This document shows positions 1 to 9,937 of a stretch of DNA of 64,000 nucleotides, piece after piece; position 1 is the stretch's first letter, and the number at the start of each line of letters is the position of its first letter. The DNA lies in contig NZ_CP054491.1 of NCBI RefSeq assembly GCF_013343005.1, positions 3,144,501-3,208,500 of the forward strand, read 5' to 3'. The notes under the pieces are model-generated. The model did not search any database. It saw nothing but the letters and a program-made list of their open reading frames with translations, and was not told the origin of the DNA. A program made the position numbers and the translations under genes. Origin of the DNA: Candidatus Reidiella endopervernicosa (GTDB lineage: Bacteria > Pseudomonadota > Gammaproteobacteria > GCF-013343005).

Positions 1-1060
1 TGACCTCATAGTCGATGCCCTTCTCTTTTCCCTCCAGTTCGTTAAGACCAACACGGGCCACCTCGGGGTCACAGTAGGTCGCCCAGGGGATCACCGAGTA
101 GTCGACACGGAACCGTTTACGGTGAAAGCGATGACAGCGTACCTCTCTGTGGGCGCGGTTCGGTGAACTGACGTAGGGCCGTGACATCACCGCAGACGTA
201 GATATTCGGGAAGTTGGTGCGTAGAAAAGGATCAGCTTCAACGGTACCGCGCGGTGGAGAGCGGACACCGAGGCGTCAACCGCCATTGGCCTGTGCCCCA
301 GGCGATGTGGTAGTGATCGTAGGGGACCGCTCTCGCCTGCGCAGACCACTAACGCTCCTTCCGTTCTCATCCGTTTTGGCACTGTGCGCCGTCAGCAGCT
401 CAACACCCTCTGCGGAAAAGCGCTCGGCGACCATCGCGAGTTCTCATCACTCGCGGCGGATACGCAGGTCGTGCCTAGTCGTCACCTTGAGCAAACGGTG
501 AAACGCCTTGAGCTCGAACCGTGGGACCACGCACCACTAAGCGTTTCGGTTGTTCGCGTAGCTCCCAGATGGTATCATGGATACCGCTCCCTCGCTCCGG
601 GAGCTGTGTACCAGCGGCCGTGCGCCGTGGCATCAACACTGGTGCGGGTGGTGACACGCCCTCGACCTCGACCTCATAGGAGAAACTTCTCACCACTGAT
701 GCACTCCACGCTATTGTATAGCGTTCCACCGGTCGTCGCTCACCTCAGTTTCGTCACCGCTGCACCGCTCCATAACGGCATTCAAAACGACCTCCGCCTG
801 AAACCGAACTCTTAGCACGTGCGAGCACTAGCGACATCTTGGCTGAACGAATCAGCGCCTTACTGGTATCAGCCGGTTTAAGACAGTCTCCCCCATCTGT
901 GACGGTCAATCATGTGGACTTCGCCTGCCGGCTGCTGCGATATAGGCGAGACCGCCTGCCGAGCCCACCTCCACCAGGTTGTAGTCGAAGCTGCTCGGTT
1001 TTTTATAGGGTTTCATCACCTCTCTTGCCTTGATCCACTCGACCAACTCTTCTGCGCTAG
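1..1060 (-). pseudogene. Decayed flavin-dependent pyridine nucleotide-disulfide oxidoreductase (MerA/Lpd-like), C-terminal end outside window
   Basis: No single frame is open, but several minus-strand fragments align in order with the family. Near 960-1060 is the FAD-binding start (FDYNLV...GSAGGLAYIAAA, a damaged GxGxxG region). Near 520-640 is IWELREQPKRLVV, the strand leading into the NAD-binding motif. Around 330-440 is VAERFSAEGVELLTAH. At 1-120 is the dimerisation-domain signature RVDYSVIPWATYCDPEVARV. Several frameshifts separate the fragments. In many proteobacteria this enzyme is fused to, or follows, a TVP38/TMEM64 membrane domain, which is what lies directly upstream here at 1220-1864. 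I infer one ancestral gene that has decayed, or a low-quality sequence end. The substrate is unknown. Confidence 0.75.
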
Positions 1061-1219
1061 CGTGAATATGCGGTGAACGATCAGCGCCCTCGGCAGAATG
1101 CCGGATAGCAACAGTCCAGTGACGTTCAATCAAGGCGACCGCCTCACGCGACTGACTGACGAAGAAAGACTTCAGTCCTGCAGCCACCAACAATTATCAA
1201 GGTGAGCGAATGCTCGGAA

Positions 1220-1864
1220 TCACGATTCGCCAAGGGTAAAGAATAGCAGCAGCCATCCTTGAGCAGCCCCCTGCGGATCGGGAGATTCGAAATGAGCACT
1301 ACGATCACGCGACCTACATGAGACGATAGTGCCGGGCAACATGCCGACCTGACTAACGAGAAAGTACTTCCAGGTCTTAATCGGTGTCAGCCCCATCAAC
1401 AGATTGATCATAAAGAAGGGGAATATCGGAATCAGTCGCAGGGTAAAGAGATAGAGCACGCCATCCTTTTCGACACCCGCATTGATCGGGCCAAGCTTGT
1501 CGGCAAAGCGACTCTGCACCGCATCACGCAGTAAAAAACGGGCTACTAGAAAGGCAAGTGTTGCGCCGATGGTACTGGCAAAGGAGACCACCACTGTGCC
1601 GACTGCCAGGCCAAATACGGCTGCACCCGCTAGTGTCATAATTGTCGCACCCGGCAGCGAAAGCGCCGTGGCTGCAATATAGATCGCCATGTAGATGGCG
1701 ATAAAGGTAAATGGATTTTCGTGGTAGCGCTCTAGCAGCTCACCACGTTGTGACTGCAGATACTCCAGGGTGAGAAAGCGCCCCAGATCGAAGGTAAAAA
1801 AGACGCCGATCATCAGCGCGATGGCGACCAGCAACAGCAGTCGCATCAGGTTATTATTTTTCAT
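1220..1864 (-). pseudogene. TVP38/TMEM64 (DedA/SNARE-associated) membrane protein, C-terminus frameshifted
   Basis: The open frame codes 214 residues. The first ~180 form a normal TVP38/TMEM64 domain: an N-terminal membrane segment (residues 5-25), a helix pair around 55-105 with LPGATIMTLAGAAVFGL, and the family signature FTLRLIPIFPFFMINLLMGL followed by GMLPGTIV. After GMLPGTIV the expected YVNAGTQLA.. continuation is replaced by unrelated sequence, so there is a frameshift near 1325. The family is a membrane protein of the DedA superfamily, thought to take part in lipid scrambling or transport; its partner reductase remnant follows at once. The frameshift may be genuine decay or an error. 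Confidence 0.75.
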
Positions 1865-1926
1865 CGGCCCAAGCCTTGTTCGGATTCGATACAGACTTAA
1901 AGTTAGCAGCTATTGAAACGCCCCGC

Positions 1927-3978
1927 TCAACCGAGCAGTGAAAACAGCTCCAACAGCAATCGAATCACGCCACTCATCACCAGCGCCACACTCACCGAGA
2001 GACCCACCGAGTAGAACGCCTCACGTGGCCTGAGTGTCTTCAACATCACCGCAAAGGTCGAAACGCAGGGCACATAGAAGGTGAGGAAGATCAGGAAGGT
2101 GGTGATCTGAACCCAATCCATCACCGTACCGATTTCAAAGGTGCCGAGTGCCTGATAGATCATCAGCAGTGAGAGCTCCTTGCGCAACACGCCGAAGAGA
2201 ATCGGCACACCCAGCACCAACGGAAGGCCGAGCCACCAGCTGGTCACAGGCATCAGGAGCTTATTGATCACTGCATCGGCCCCGACAAAACTGAGCAGTG
2301 CGAGTACCACGCTACCGCCCACCAACAGAGGGGTGACGATGGTGAGAATGTCACTGGTACGCAGCCAGGTGGTCTGCAACACACCACGCAGTTTAGGTAG
2401 CGCATAGGGAGGAATCTCCTGCACCTGCCCAGGGATCGGGTCAGGATGGGAGCGGGTCAAAATGCGCCCCATCAACGCAATCACCACCACGGTGATGGCA
2501 AAGATCATAAAGACACCCAGGCCACCTAGATATTTGCCGGCCAGCGCCAGAATGATCGCCGAGCGTGCTGAGCAGGGGACAAAGGTGATCAGCACTGCAG
2601 AGACAAATCGTTCGTGGCCCTTGGTTGAATGCGCTGCTGCGGAGATTGCTGGAACGTTACAGCCAAGACCGAGCAGGAAGGGCACCGCCACACCACCATG
2701 TAGACCAATCTGGTGAAAACCACGGTCGACCACAAAGGCGATACGCTGCATCACCCCCGACTCCTCCAGTACCACCAGCAAAACCACCAATGGAATCATG
2801 TAGGGGACGACGATGCCGACCAGACCGATCAGCCCATCGACCACAGCCTTTCCTACCACACCTGTTAGTGCCGTCGGCTGCCAGACAGAGACCGCATCGA
2901 TCAGTTTTGCGGCCGTCATGGAGTCGAGCCAGGCACTCACCTCAAAGACGATAAAGAGCACTGCCGCGAAGACCAGCAGGCTACCGACCAGACCCCAACG
3001 CGGATGTAGAAAGAGCTCATCGAGCCACAGTTTCCAGCGACTCCCCTCATGCGCTCCACCCAGCCGGGTCACCCCCTCGAACATTACCGCAGCACGGTGG
3101 TGCCGGTCGGCATGCAGCTCATCCTCCAGTGAGCGGGGCAGCGTTGCCTCCGCCTCACCACGCAGACGGGTCAGATCTGCACTCAACTCTGAAAAGTGCT
3201 CCTTGATCTCGGCAGTGAAGTAACGATCACCGGCCACCAGCTGCATCAATAGAAAGGCGTGTGGCACGTTAAAGGCGTGATGAACCCCCGGGTGCTGCAG
3301 CAGATCGCTCAATGGTTTAGCCGCATCGCAGATATGTTTGCTGGCCGGCTGTGGCTGCGGGCAGACGCCCTGACGCACTGCATGCACCGCCGTTTTAAAG
3401 ACATCAGCAATACCGTGACCCATCAGCGCCACCGTAGGCACCACCGGTACACCCAGCTCCTCGCTGAGCGCGTTGATGTTGATATGAATCCCCTTCTCGC
3501 GCGCCTCATCCATCATGTTGAGCGCAATCACCATTGGCCGTCCCAGTGAACTCAGTTCGAGACTAAGTTCGAGGTTACGGTCGAGCGCAGTGGCATCGAC
3601 CACCTGGATGAGTACATCGGGGGCGGCAAAGGGAGCCGGTGGTTGATCGGACTCATGGCGAGAGACGGCGGGACGTTCATCTCCCCAGAGCAGGTATTTG
3701 AGTGAGACCTGGTCATCGTCTGAGAGGTTGTGCAGCGACTGGATACTCGGCAGATCGACCAGCATCGCCTCATCCATGCCTATCTGCACGCTACAGGCGC
3801 GGTAGCTGCGCTCGGTACCGGCCAGTTCACCGGTGTAGATCTCGGTACTGGATACCACCTTAAAGAGGGTGCTCTTGCCGCTATTGGGCTGGCCGATCAG
3901 CGCAATACGCAGACGTTTGTCGCCACGAAACAGGGGGGACTGAAGGGGAACCGAGACTTCACTTTTAGTGCTAATCAC
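1927..3978 (-). CDS. feoB: FeoB-type ferrous iron transporter with a non-canonical G domain
   Basis: This 683-residue inner-membrane protein moves Fe(II) into the cytoplasm. The N-terminal G domain has P-loop GQPNSGKST (about residues 29-37), a G3 motif written LVDLPS instead of the usual DLPG, and G4 NMMDEA near 155. Two Gate-type halves follow (VVPYMIPLVVLLVVLEESG near 390; GLGCNVPAI near 440 with the conserved Cys-Asn-Val-Pro), separated by the FeoB-C region and followed by LFGVLRKELSLLM. It is slightly short for FeoB (usually 700-770) and has no FeoA or FeoC neighbour. No Fur box was identified. The Gly-to-Ser change in G3 and the insert HESDQPPAP near 110 make it an unusual subfamily member; membership itself is secure. 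Confidence 0.9.
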   Translation of the reverse strand: MISTKSEVSVPLQSPLFRGDKRLRIALIGQPNSGKSTLFKVVSSTEIYTGELAGTERSYRACSVQIGMDEAMLVDLPSIQSLHNLSDDDQVSLKYLLWGDERPAVSRHESDQPPAPFAAPDVLIQVVDATALDRNLELSLELSSLGRPMVIALNMMDEAREKGIHININALSEELGVPVVPTVALMGHGIADVFKTAVHAVRQGVCPQPQPASKHICDAAKPLSDLLQHPGVHHAFNVPHAFLLMQLVAGDRYFTAEIKEHFSELSADLTRLRGEAEATLPRSLEDELHADRHHRAAVMFEGVTRLGGAHEGSRWKLWLDELFLHPRWGLVGSLLVFAAVLFIVFEVSAWLDSMTAAKLIDAVSVWQPTALTGVVGKAVVDGLIGLVGIVVPYMIPLVVLLVVLEESGVMQRIAFVVDRGFHQIGLHGGVAVPFLLGLGCNVPAISAAAHSTKGHERFVSAVLITFVPCSARSAIILALAGKYLGGLGVFMIFAITVVVIALMGRILTRSHPDPIPGQVQEIPPYALPKLRGVLQTTWLRTSDILTIVTPLLVGGSVVLALLSFVGADAVINKLLMPVTSWWLGLPLVLGVPILFGVLRKELSLLMIYQALGTFEIGTVMDWVQITTFLIFLTFYVPCVSTFAVMLKTLRPREAFYSVGLSVSVALVMSGVIRLLLELFSLLG

Positions 3979-4122
3979 TGCATTAAACCTAATATTCAGA
4001 GTCTCGTGCGACGCTATCCTTCATGTTGCACGATCACTCGCCGGGACGCGTCTCCCGCACCCCTCTCTCTTACCTGAACAGCGCCTACTCTCAGCACGCT
4101 GCCACGTCGCCAGCCTGTCACT

Positions 4123-4566
4123 CTATATTTTTGCGAGGAATCGGTCGAGTTCGTTAGCAAAGGCGCGACGTTCACTCTGCCCCAGCGCGGCCGGGCCACC
4201 GGTGACCATACCGGTACTGCGCATCTCCTCCATGAAGTCGCGCATGTTGAGCCGCTGACGAATATTCTCAGTGGTATAGAACTCACCACGCGGGTTGAGT
4301 GCGTGACCACCGTTATCGATCACCTCAGAGGCGAGTGGGATGTCGGCGGTGATCACCAGATCACCCTGCTGTAGCTGCTGCACGATGTAGTTATCGGCGA
4401 CATCAAACCCGGCAGCCACTCGTACCGACTTGATCACCTTCGAAGGGGGTGTGCGTAGCGGCTGATTGGCCACCAATGTCGTGGGTACCTTCAGCCGCTC
4501 AGCAGCGCGAAAAAGAATCTCCTTGATAACGCCCGGACAGGCATCGGCATCGACCCAGATGTGCAT
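4123..4566 (-). CDS. yaiI: YaiI/YqxD family protein (UPF0178, DUF188)
   Basis: This 147-residue cytoplasmic protein has the whole family pattern: N-terminal [16 protein letters not shown] (the DADACP motif with acidic residues), a central [11 protein letters not shown], and the C-terminal [15 protein letters not shown]. The fold is PIN-like, and the conserved aspartates suggest metal-dependent nuclease activity, but no function is established for the family. Its ATG overlaps the stop of the upstream secreted protein (TAATG), so the two are probably translated together. Confidence 0.93.
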   Translation of the reverse strand: MHIWVDADACPGVIKEILFRAAERLKVPTTLVANQPLRTPPSKVIKSVRVAAGFDVADNYIVQQLQQGDLVITADIPLASEVIDNGGHALNPRGEFYTTENIRQRLNMRDFMEEMRSTGMVTGGPAALGQSERRAFANELDRFLAKI

Positions 4567-5018
4567 TATTGCGCAGTCTCGACTGGACCACGCTTGATCA
4601 TCTCTCGCAGCCCCTCAACCGTCTTATTCACTGAGGGTGAACCGCTCTGCCATCCCTCACCGCTGGAGAGGAAGTTCTGCCGCTCTTCATAATAGGCGTC
4701 ACTGAGACTCGCCAGTGCATTGATAAACGAGGCGTCGCCCTCCTCACGGCAATAGTCATTGAGCCACTCGAAGGCATCACTCATGGTGTTCGTGCCGAGG
4801 ATGTTATAGGTACCGGGAACGATCAGATTAAAGGCGGAGAGATAACCGAGGATGTAGTTGTTGTAATAGTCGACCTCATCTCCCCCATCGATGGTAGCGG
4901 AGATATAGTCACTACAGCTCTTCGAGCCGAGGCCGAAGGCGGCAAAGCGCTGATTCATATCCTTTGCCGATAACGCCGTGCAGCTCAGTAGCAGGGCCAG
5001 TGCGATTACAACTCTCAT
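4566..5018 (-). CDS. Small secreted protein, possibly Rap1a/HdeA-like
   Basis: 150 residues with a clear Sec signal peptide ([18 protein letters not shown], cleavage after about residue 18). The mature part has two cysteines (SKSCSDY and LNDYCREE), consistent with one disulfide, and a central LGYLSAFN segment similar in spacing to Rap1a/Tai-like small periplasmic proteins. That similarity is weak and I do not assign a function. The stop codon overlaps the yaiI start. Confidence 0.7.
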   Translation of the reverse strand: MRVVIALALLLSCTALSAKDMNQRFAAFGLGSKSCSDYISATIDGGDEVDYYNNYILGYLSAFNLIVPGTYNILGTNTMSDAFEWLNDYCREEGDASFINALASLSDAYYEERQNFLSSGEGWQSGSPSVNKTVEGLREMIKRGPVETAQ

Positions 5019-5153
5019 CTAAAACCTTTTCTTTGCTTGAGGCTATTTGCTTAAGTATCGGCAATGTACCAGCGCACTTCAATCGCGTGTCAGCGTACCG
5101 TTAAAAACTGGGTATGAAATCCGCCTGAACATCTGGTCTAACCGCCCACTACT

Positions 5154-6125
5154 TCATTGAGCGCTATAGACCTCACCATCTGGATGAAACGCATACCAGG
5201 CGAACCAGTAGGCAGTTAACGAAGGTAGCTCCACTCCGGCACTGTCAAACACACCGCCACTGCGGAGTTCAACATTAAAACGAACCTCTAACTCCTGACC
5301 AGCAAAGATATCGACCAGCGGCTCCCTGCCCAGCGCCAGCTCCTTGATCGGGTAGGCCTTGAACTGACCGTCGATCTCCACCCCAATCACGATCTCCTTG
5401 GGGTGATAGCGACCATCAAATTTGGCCACCGGAAAGTAGATACTCTCTGACTCGCCGTAGTTTCCATAGGGGCTGCGGCTATAGTCACGACTGAAACCGG
5501 TATCAAATGAGAGCACCAGCGAATCACCGCCGCGTTGCCACTCCTCCCAGCTGGTGTGACTGATCGCCAGCTGTCTGAGCTTATGCCCCTTCATCGGCCC
5601 ACTAATGGAGAGTTTTAGAATCTGCGACCAGAGCGACTCGGTCTCACGATCATAGAGCAATACATCACTGTTATAGAGCAGCCCTGAGACACCAAAACTG
5701 CGTGACTTGCCATCAAGTTTCGCCTCAAAGGCCATGCCGGTGCCGCAGAGTGGGCAGAAGGTGACGACGACTGCCTCGTCCTTAAAGTGATCATTGACGA
5801 TTTCATGGTAGTTCAGGATGCGAATCGGATAGGCCTTGCGCACGCCATTGCGATCAATCCCAAGGACTCGATCACTCCCCTTGAGAAAGGTCGCCTCAGC
5901 CGCAGCAACGAACCTGGGTTTGTCGATCGCAGGAATGCCATCACGCGGTGGTCCGCCATGGTAGATCTCTTCGCTTGGGATCAGTGATGCTTCGAGATCG
6001 AAGCCGTTATCGGGCAGTGCGGCGTTGATCGCACGCATCAGTAGCGGGAAAAATGCGATCACCAGCAGCGAATAGATCAGCCAACGCGCATAGCGATGTT
6101 TAATCAACGTTAGATTGAGTTGCAT
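5154..6125 (-). CDS. DUF3179 domain-containing membrane-anchored protein
   Basis: 323 residues with an N-terminal membrane anchor (about residues 14-34, LIYSLLVIAFFPLLM). The DUF3179 signature is present: a Pro-rich start (IPAIDKPRFV), YPIRILNYHEIVND, then TFCPLCGTGMAF with a CxxC pair, and SGLLYNSDVLLYDRET. The family has no proven activity; the CPLC motif and the extracytoplasmic position suggest thiol or metal chemistry. It is probably co-transcribed with neighbouring minus-strand genes, although a 28-bp gap separates it from yqjG. Confidence 0.9.
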   Translation of the reverse strand: MQLNLTLIKHRYARWLIYSLLVIAFFPLLMRAINAALPDNGFDLEASLIPSEEIYHGGPPRDGIPAIDKPRFVAAAEATFLKGSDRVLGIDRNGVRKAYPIRILNYHEIVNDHFKDEAVVVTFCPLCGTGMAFEAKLDGKSRSFGVSGLLYNSDVLLYDRETESLWSQILKLSISGPMKGHKLRQLAISHTSWEEWQRGGDSLVLSFDTGFSRDYSRSPYGNYGESESIYFPVAKFDGRYHPKEIVIGVEIDGQFKAYPIKELALGREPLVDIFAGQELEVRFNVELRSGGVFDSAGVELPSLTAYWFAWYAFHPDGEVYSAQ

Positions 6126-6153
6126 GAGACTACCCTCCTCTAACAGACCCTCA

Positions 6154-7137
6154 TTAGATCCTCTCTCGCCGGTGCGGTTCCCAGAAATCGAGCTCCGGAC
6201 CCTCTGGAACGATACCGCTCGGATTGATTGAGTGATGACTTCGGTAGTAGTGACTCTTGATGTGGTCGAAATTGACCGTCTCAGCGATACCCGGCAGCTG
6301 ATAGAGCTCTCGGGTATAGGCCCACAGATTAGGATAGTCGATCAGCCTCTGACGGTTGCACTTGAAGTGGCCAACGTAGACGGCATCGAAACGCACCAGA
6401 GTGGTAAAGAGTCGCCAGTCGGCCTCGGTAATTAGCTCACCGAGCAGGTAGCGCCGCTCGCCCAAACACTGTTCTAACTGATCAAGCGCAGAGAACAGGT
6501 TATCGAAGGCACGTTTATAGGCCAACTGACTGCTGGCAAAACCCACCTTATAGACACCGTTATTTACATGATCGTAAATCGCACGGTTAATGGTATCTAT
6601 CTCAGTTCGCAGCAATTCCGGGTAGTAGTCATAGTCATTTGCGCCGATGGCTTCGAAGGCGCTATTGAACATGCGAATAATCTCTGAAGATTCGTTATTT
6701 ACGATGGTATTGCGTTGTTTATCCCATAACACCGGCACTGTGACGATACCGTTATAGATCGGTGCCGCCAGGGTATAGAGCTCACTTAGAAAGCGGGCAC
6801 CGTAGACCCCATCATCCGTAGCCCCCGGATAGGGTTCGAACGACCAGCCCGCATCTCCCATCAGCGGATTGACCACCGAGAGGGAGATCATCGACTCCAA
6901 TCCCTTTAATTTTCTGAATATCAGCGCCCGGTGTGCCCAGGGGCATGCATGAGAGATATAGAGGTGGTAACGCCCTGCCTCGGCCTTAAAACCGCCCACG
7001 CCACTCTGGCCTACCGAACCATCAGGGGTTATCCAGTTACGAAACTGAGAGTCGAAGCGTTTGAATTCACCCGTCTCGCGCTCCGTCTCCGCCTCCAGCC
7101 AGTTGGCAGAGACATCACCATCGACACAGAGGCTCAT
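6154..7137 (-). CDS. yqjG: Glutathionyl-hydroquinone reductase (YqjG/ECM4 family)
   Basis: This 327-residue omega-like glutathione transferase reduces glutathionyl-hydroquinones. The catalytic cysteine sits in SHACPWAHRALI (about residue 65). The other family marks are NPLMGDAGWSF, the NNESSEIIRMFN stretch that binds glutathione, and the C-terminal helical domain ITEADWRLFTTLVRFDAVY. Length is normal. A doxX-like remnant lies just upstream; E. coli has the same pairing (yqjF, a DoxX protein, next to yqjG). Confidence 0.95.
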   Translation of the reverse strand: MSLCVDGDVSANWLEAETERETGEFKRFDSQFRNWITPDGSVGQSGVGGFKAEAGRYHLYISHACPWAHRALIFRKLKGLESMISLSVVNPLMGDAGWSFEPYPGATDDGVYGARFLSELYTLAAPIYNGIVTVPVLWDKQRNTIVNNESSEIIRMFNSAFEAIGANDYDYYPELLRTEIDTINRAIYDHVNNGVYKVGFASSQLAYKRAFDNLFSALDQLEQCLGERRYLLGELITEADWRLFTTLVRFDAVYVGHFKCNRQRLIDYPNLWAYTRELYQLPGIAETVNFDHIKSHYYRSHHSINPSGIVPEGPELDFWEPHRRERI

Positions 7138-7193
7138 GAGTTTCTCACCAGTACCGGCTCTCTACGTGTCATCCTATCCATCCTCAACTCTCC

Positions 7194-7357
7194 TCAGCCG
7201 TTCTTGAAGATCATCAACACCTCTCCCGCCACAGCACTACTCCTCAACAACATGACCCGTGACATCTGATCGGCAACTGGGCTTGGAAGGTGGCTGCCAT
7301 CAGCAGGAAGGGCTGAGCGAATATGCTGCGTTTGATGAGACCGACATACCCACTCAT
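7194..7357 (-). pseudogene. DoxX-family membrane protein remnant
   Basis: The minus strand opens with MSGYVGLIKRSIFAQPFLL, like the first helix of DoxX proteins, and ends with AVAGEVLMIFKNG and a stop at 7194, like their last helix. The middle of the protein is missing and the frame changes between the two pieces. Position just upstream of yqjG matches the usual doxX-yqjG gene pair, which supports an internally deleted remnant. The rest of 7138-7530 shows nothing recognisable. Confidence 0.45.
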
Positions 7358-7530
7358 GGCGACCACCTCCAGTTGCAGTGGATAGATATCACCTACTAGA
7401 GAGCATAGGCCGAATAAATAGATAGAAGTGTACAAAATCCCGATCAGAATGATCGGGCTGAGCGATAGTTAAAGAGAATAGAGACAGATAGTAAGGGACT
7501 GGACGCAGAAAGCGACCAGCCCCTGATCAC

Positions 7531-8031
7531 TCAGTCGGCAAACTCGAGACGCTCCTCAAATTTCGCCAGCGCCTTGAGCGCACACGCCTCATCCTTCTCA
7601 CCACCTGGGGCACCACTCACGCCAACGGCACCCAAACGACTGCCGGCTGCCGAGATCTGCACACCACCGCGCATAACGATAATTCCGTCGATATGGTTGA
7701 GTTCTGGACGTATATCCTCCCTAAGTGCACGAAAGTCCCCCGAACTGATGCCCGACATCACAACCATGTTCGCCTTCTCCTCTGCGATCTGCAGGGTAAA
7801 ACGGGCCGCCAGATCGTCACGCAGTGCTGCCTGTACCGTGCCGTGGCGGTCGACCACCACCGCACTCACCTGATAGCCCATCTCACGACAGGCGATAATC
7901 GACTCAGTGGCAATATCACGTGCCAGCTCCATACCGATCGTCTTTACGGTCAATACATCTCCGGCATTTACAACAGTTGCACCACTTAGTAACAAAAGTG
8001 CCGATAGTGATCTACGAACAGTTTCTCTCAT
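7531..8031 (-). CDS. Exported GlcG/HbpS-like protein
   Basis: 166 residues with an N-terminal signal peptide (RSLSALLLLSGATVVNAG). The GlcG/HbpS domain (PF03928) follows: ELARDIATESIIACREMGY, VSAVVVDRHGTVQAALRDD, then the glycine-rich end LGAVGVSGAPGGEKDEAC. Exported members of the family bind haem or small molecules; cytoplasmic ones sit in glycolate operons. There is no glycolate gene nearby. It stands alone, with repeat A about 200 bp upstream. Confidence 0.85.
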   Translation of the reverse strand: MRETVRRSLSALLLLSGATVVNAGDVLTVKTIGMELARDIATESIIACREMGYQVSAVVVDRHGTVQAALRDDLAARFTLQIAEEKANMVVMSGISSGDFRALREDIRPELNHIDGIIVMRGGVQISAAGSRLGAVGVSGAPGGEKDEACALKALAKFEERLEFAD

Positions 8032-8238
8032 CTCTTTCTCCTGTCAATCAAAACCAAACAAAAACGACACAGAAAACCCACCACCACAACTAATGTCAGC
8101 ACAATCATCAACATTACAACCACTAATATTCACAATAGCACGGCATAGCAACCAGCATTCACCACAACAAAGAACCTTAAGCCACCTCACAACCTTCCAA
8201 CGCCCTAACTCTCTAATATCTCCATACAAGTGGTTCCG

Positions 8239-8518
8239 GGAGTCGCTATTTTTGCGAAAGTTTGTTTTGGGCATCCAAGCCCAAGCAAACAGCAAAAACT
8301 TAACGCGACCGTTTATGCCTTCGGCGCCCGACCGTCCTGCGTACGTTGCGTAATCACCTCTTCGCGGCTCTACACAACTCCCTCAGTGACTCTACGCCGA
8401 CATAAAGCCGCTGCTGCATCTTCTTCGTCGTCCGCTCGCGCTCTCAACTACGAATAGGCAGACGGCGTCGACTATCGGGGACTAACCGCCCTCACTTCGC
8501 TCTCCATGGCGGTCAGCG
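8239..8518 (+). repeat. 280-bp interspersed repeat, copy A (intergenic)
   Basis: Plus orientation, left flank TTCCG, right flank ATCGAG. Right-end subtype 1 (CTCACTTCGCTCTCC loop). It lies between the GlcG/HbpS-like gene and the 60-residue ORF, with no gene broken. It has one base fewer in the GGCGCCCGACC stretch than most copies. Confidence 0.95.
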
Positions 8519-8724
8519 ATCGAGCCCTTTAATTAATGGAATATGAGCATATAGAAGCCTTTAAACTCCATTAATCAGCTCAAACAATCCTTTTAATAGG
8601 GTGTAAGCAGTGATAACTGTAGGCGATACACCTACAGAAGATAGATCAATTCAAGACTTTCCAAACTCAAATCAGCAGCTATATTTACCATCCCTTACAG
8701 AGAAACCGACAACAGGAGTCGGAA

Positions 8725-8907
8725 ATGAAAGATAACTATAACAACACCACAGCCAATAATGCCGTCGCAGGCCTGATCGAACTTAGAGGTCTCTACACCC
8801 ATTCAAAGCTGACTATAGAGGGCAGCTGCGCCAGTGCCATCTACGAAATGAGTGATGTGATGGAGGATGTACAGGAGGCACTAGCGGCCAAGATGAACGA
8901 CCTCTAG
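8725..8907 (+). CDS. Small hypothetical protein (60 aa)
   Basis: An ORF with a good ribosome-binding site (ACAGGAGTCGG, 6-8 bp before ATG). The 60 residues are soluble and acidic, predicted helical in the second half (EMSDVMEDVQEALAAKMNDL), with an Asn-rich start. It overlaps the end of the convergent cvfB gene by 4 bp. I do not recognise a family. Confidence 0.55.
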   Translation: MKDNYNNTTANNAVAGLIELRGLYTHSKLTIEGSCASAIYEMSDVMEDVQEALAAKMNDL

Positions 8908-9752
8908 TCGTCACTGAGCCTGATAGTCCCCTTCTCCAATACGATCTTACGCTGGCGATAGAGCGCGCCGACAGCCATCTTGAACGCCTTCTTGCTGACA
9001 CCAAACAGCTTGTTGATCGTTTCAGGTGGGCTCTTGTCACTGACCGCCAGCATGCCGCCCTCCGCCTTGAGCATCGTAAGGATGCGCTCAGAGAGATCGT
9101 CAACCCGCTTATAACCAACCTTCTGCAGTGAGAGATTGATCTTGCCATCATCTCTAACCTGCTTGATATAACCTTTCACGCGCAGGCCGTAGCGTAGCTT
9201 CTGGTAGATCTCATCGGCGAAAATCACGCCCCAATGTGCGCTATTGATTATCGCCTTAAACCCTAAATCGGTCTGTTCACAGAGCAGCAGATCGACCTCT
9301 TCACCCACCTTGTAGTCAGCCGGTGTGTTATCGAGGTAGCGATCGAGCCGTGTTGAGGCGACGATGCGGTGGCTACGACTATCGAGATAGGCGTAGACAA
9401 CATAACTGCGTCCCTCTTCCAGCGGCCTGTGTTGCTCGCTGTAGGGCACCAGAAGATCTTTCTGCAATCCCCAGTCAAGAAAGGCCCCCGGACCTGCAAT
9501 CGAGACACACTTCACCAGGCCAAACCCACCGACCTCAACCGGTGGCTTCTGCGTTGTCGCTACCAGGGTGTCGTCAGAGTCGTAGTAGATAAAGGCATCC
9601 ACCTCATCACCCACTCCGGCATCTTTCGGACAGTAACGCGTCGGCAGCAGGATCTCACCCAGCTCACCTGCCGAGAGATAGAGCCCATAGGGTGCCTTCT
9701 CAGCCACCTTGAGACGATTTGTCTTGCCAATCTCAGCCACGCAGAACCTCAT
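8904..9752 (-). CDS. cvfB: CvfB family S1 RNA-binding protein
   Basis: 282 residues, the normal length for CvfB/YitL. It has consecutive S1-type OB folds (LSAGELGEILLPTRYCP; GPGAFLDWGLQKDLLVPYSEQ; FKAIINSAHWGVIFADEIYQ; VKGYIKQVRDDGKINLSLQ) and a C-terminal winged helix (INKLFGVSKKAFKMAVGALY). Members bind RNA; the founding protein affects virulence-factor expression in Staphylococcus, and the role in gammaproteobacteria is not defined. It is monocistronic here. Confidence 0.9.
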   Translation of the reverse strand: MRFCVAEIGKTNRLKVAEKAPYGLYLSAGELGEILLPTRYCPKDAGVGDEVDAFIYYDSDDTLVATTQKPPVEVGGFGLVKCVSIAGPGAFLDWGLQKDLLVPYSEQHRPLEEGRSYVVYAYLDSRSHRIVASTRLDRYLDNTPADYKVGEEVDLLLCEQTDLGFKAIINSAHWGVIFADEIYQKLRYGLRVKGYIKQVRDDGKINLSLQKVGYKRVDDLSERILTMLKAEGGMLAVSDKSPPETINKLFGVSKKAFKMAVGALYRQRKIVLEKGTIRLSDD

Positions 9753-9937
9753 TCATAAACGGTTAAATTCAGCTGCGATGATGCGTTGCTACTGCGGTGA
9801 AAGCAACCGCGTAGAGATATGGCTGCAACACACTCCAACCGCTGAGTTTGAATCTGCAACTGATGCCGGTTTATTATCGAGCCAGGCCTGTTGCGACGGC
9901 CATTAAATAGATCAGACAATAATAAAAGGCCATCACC

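Noticed and set aside
214-815. Plus-strand ORFs in the first 800 bp
   Set aside because: Minus-strand fragments of the reductase pseudogene explain the region; the plus ORFs have no motifs.
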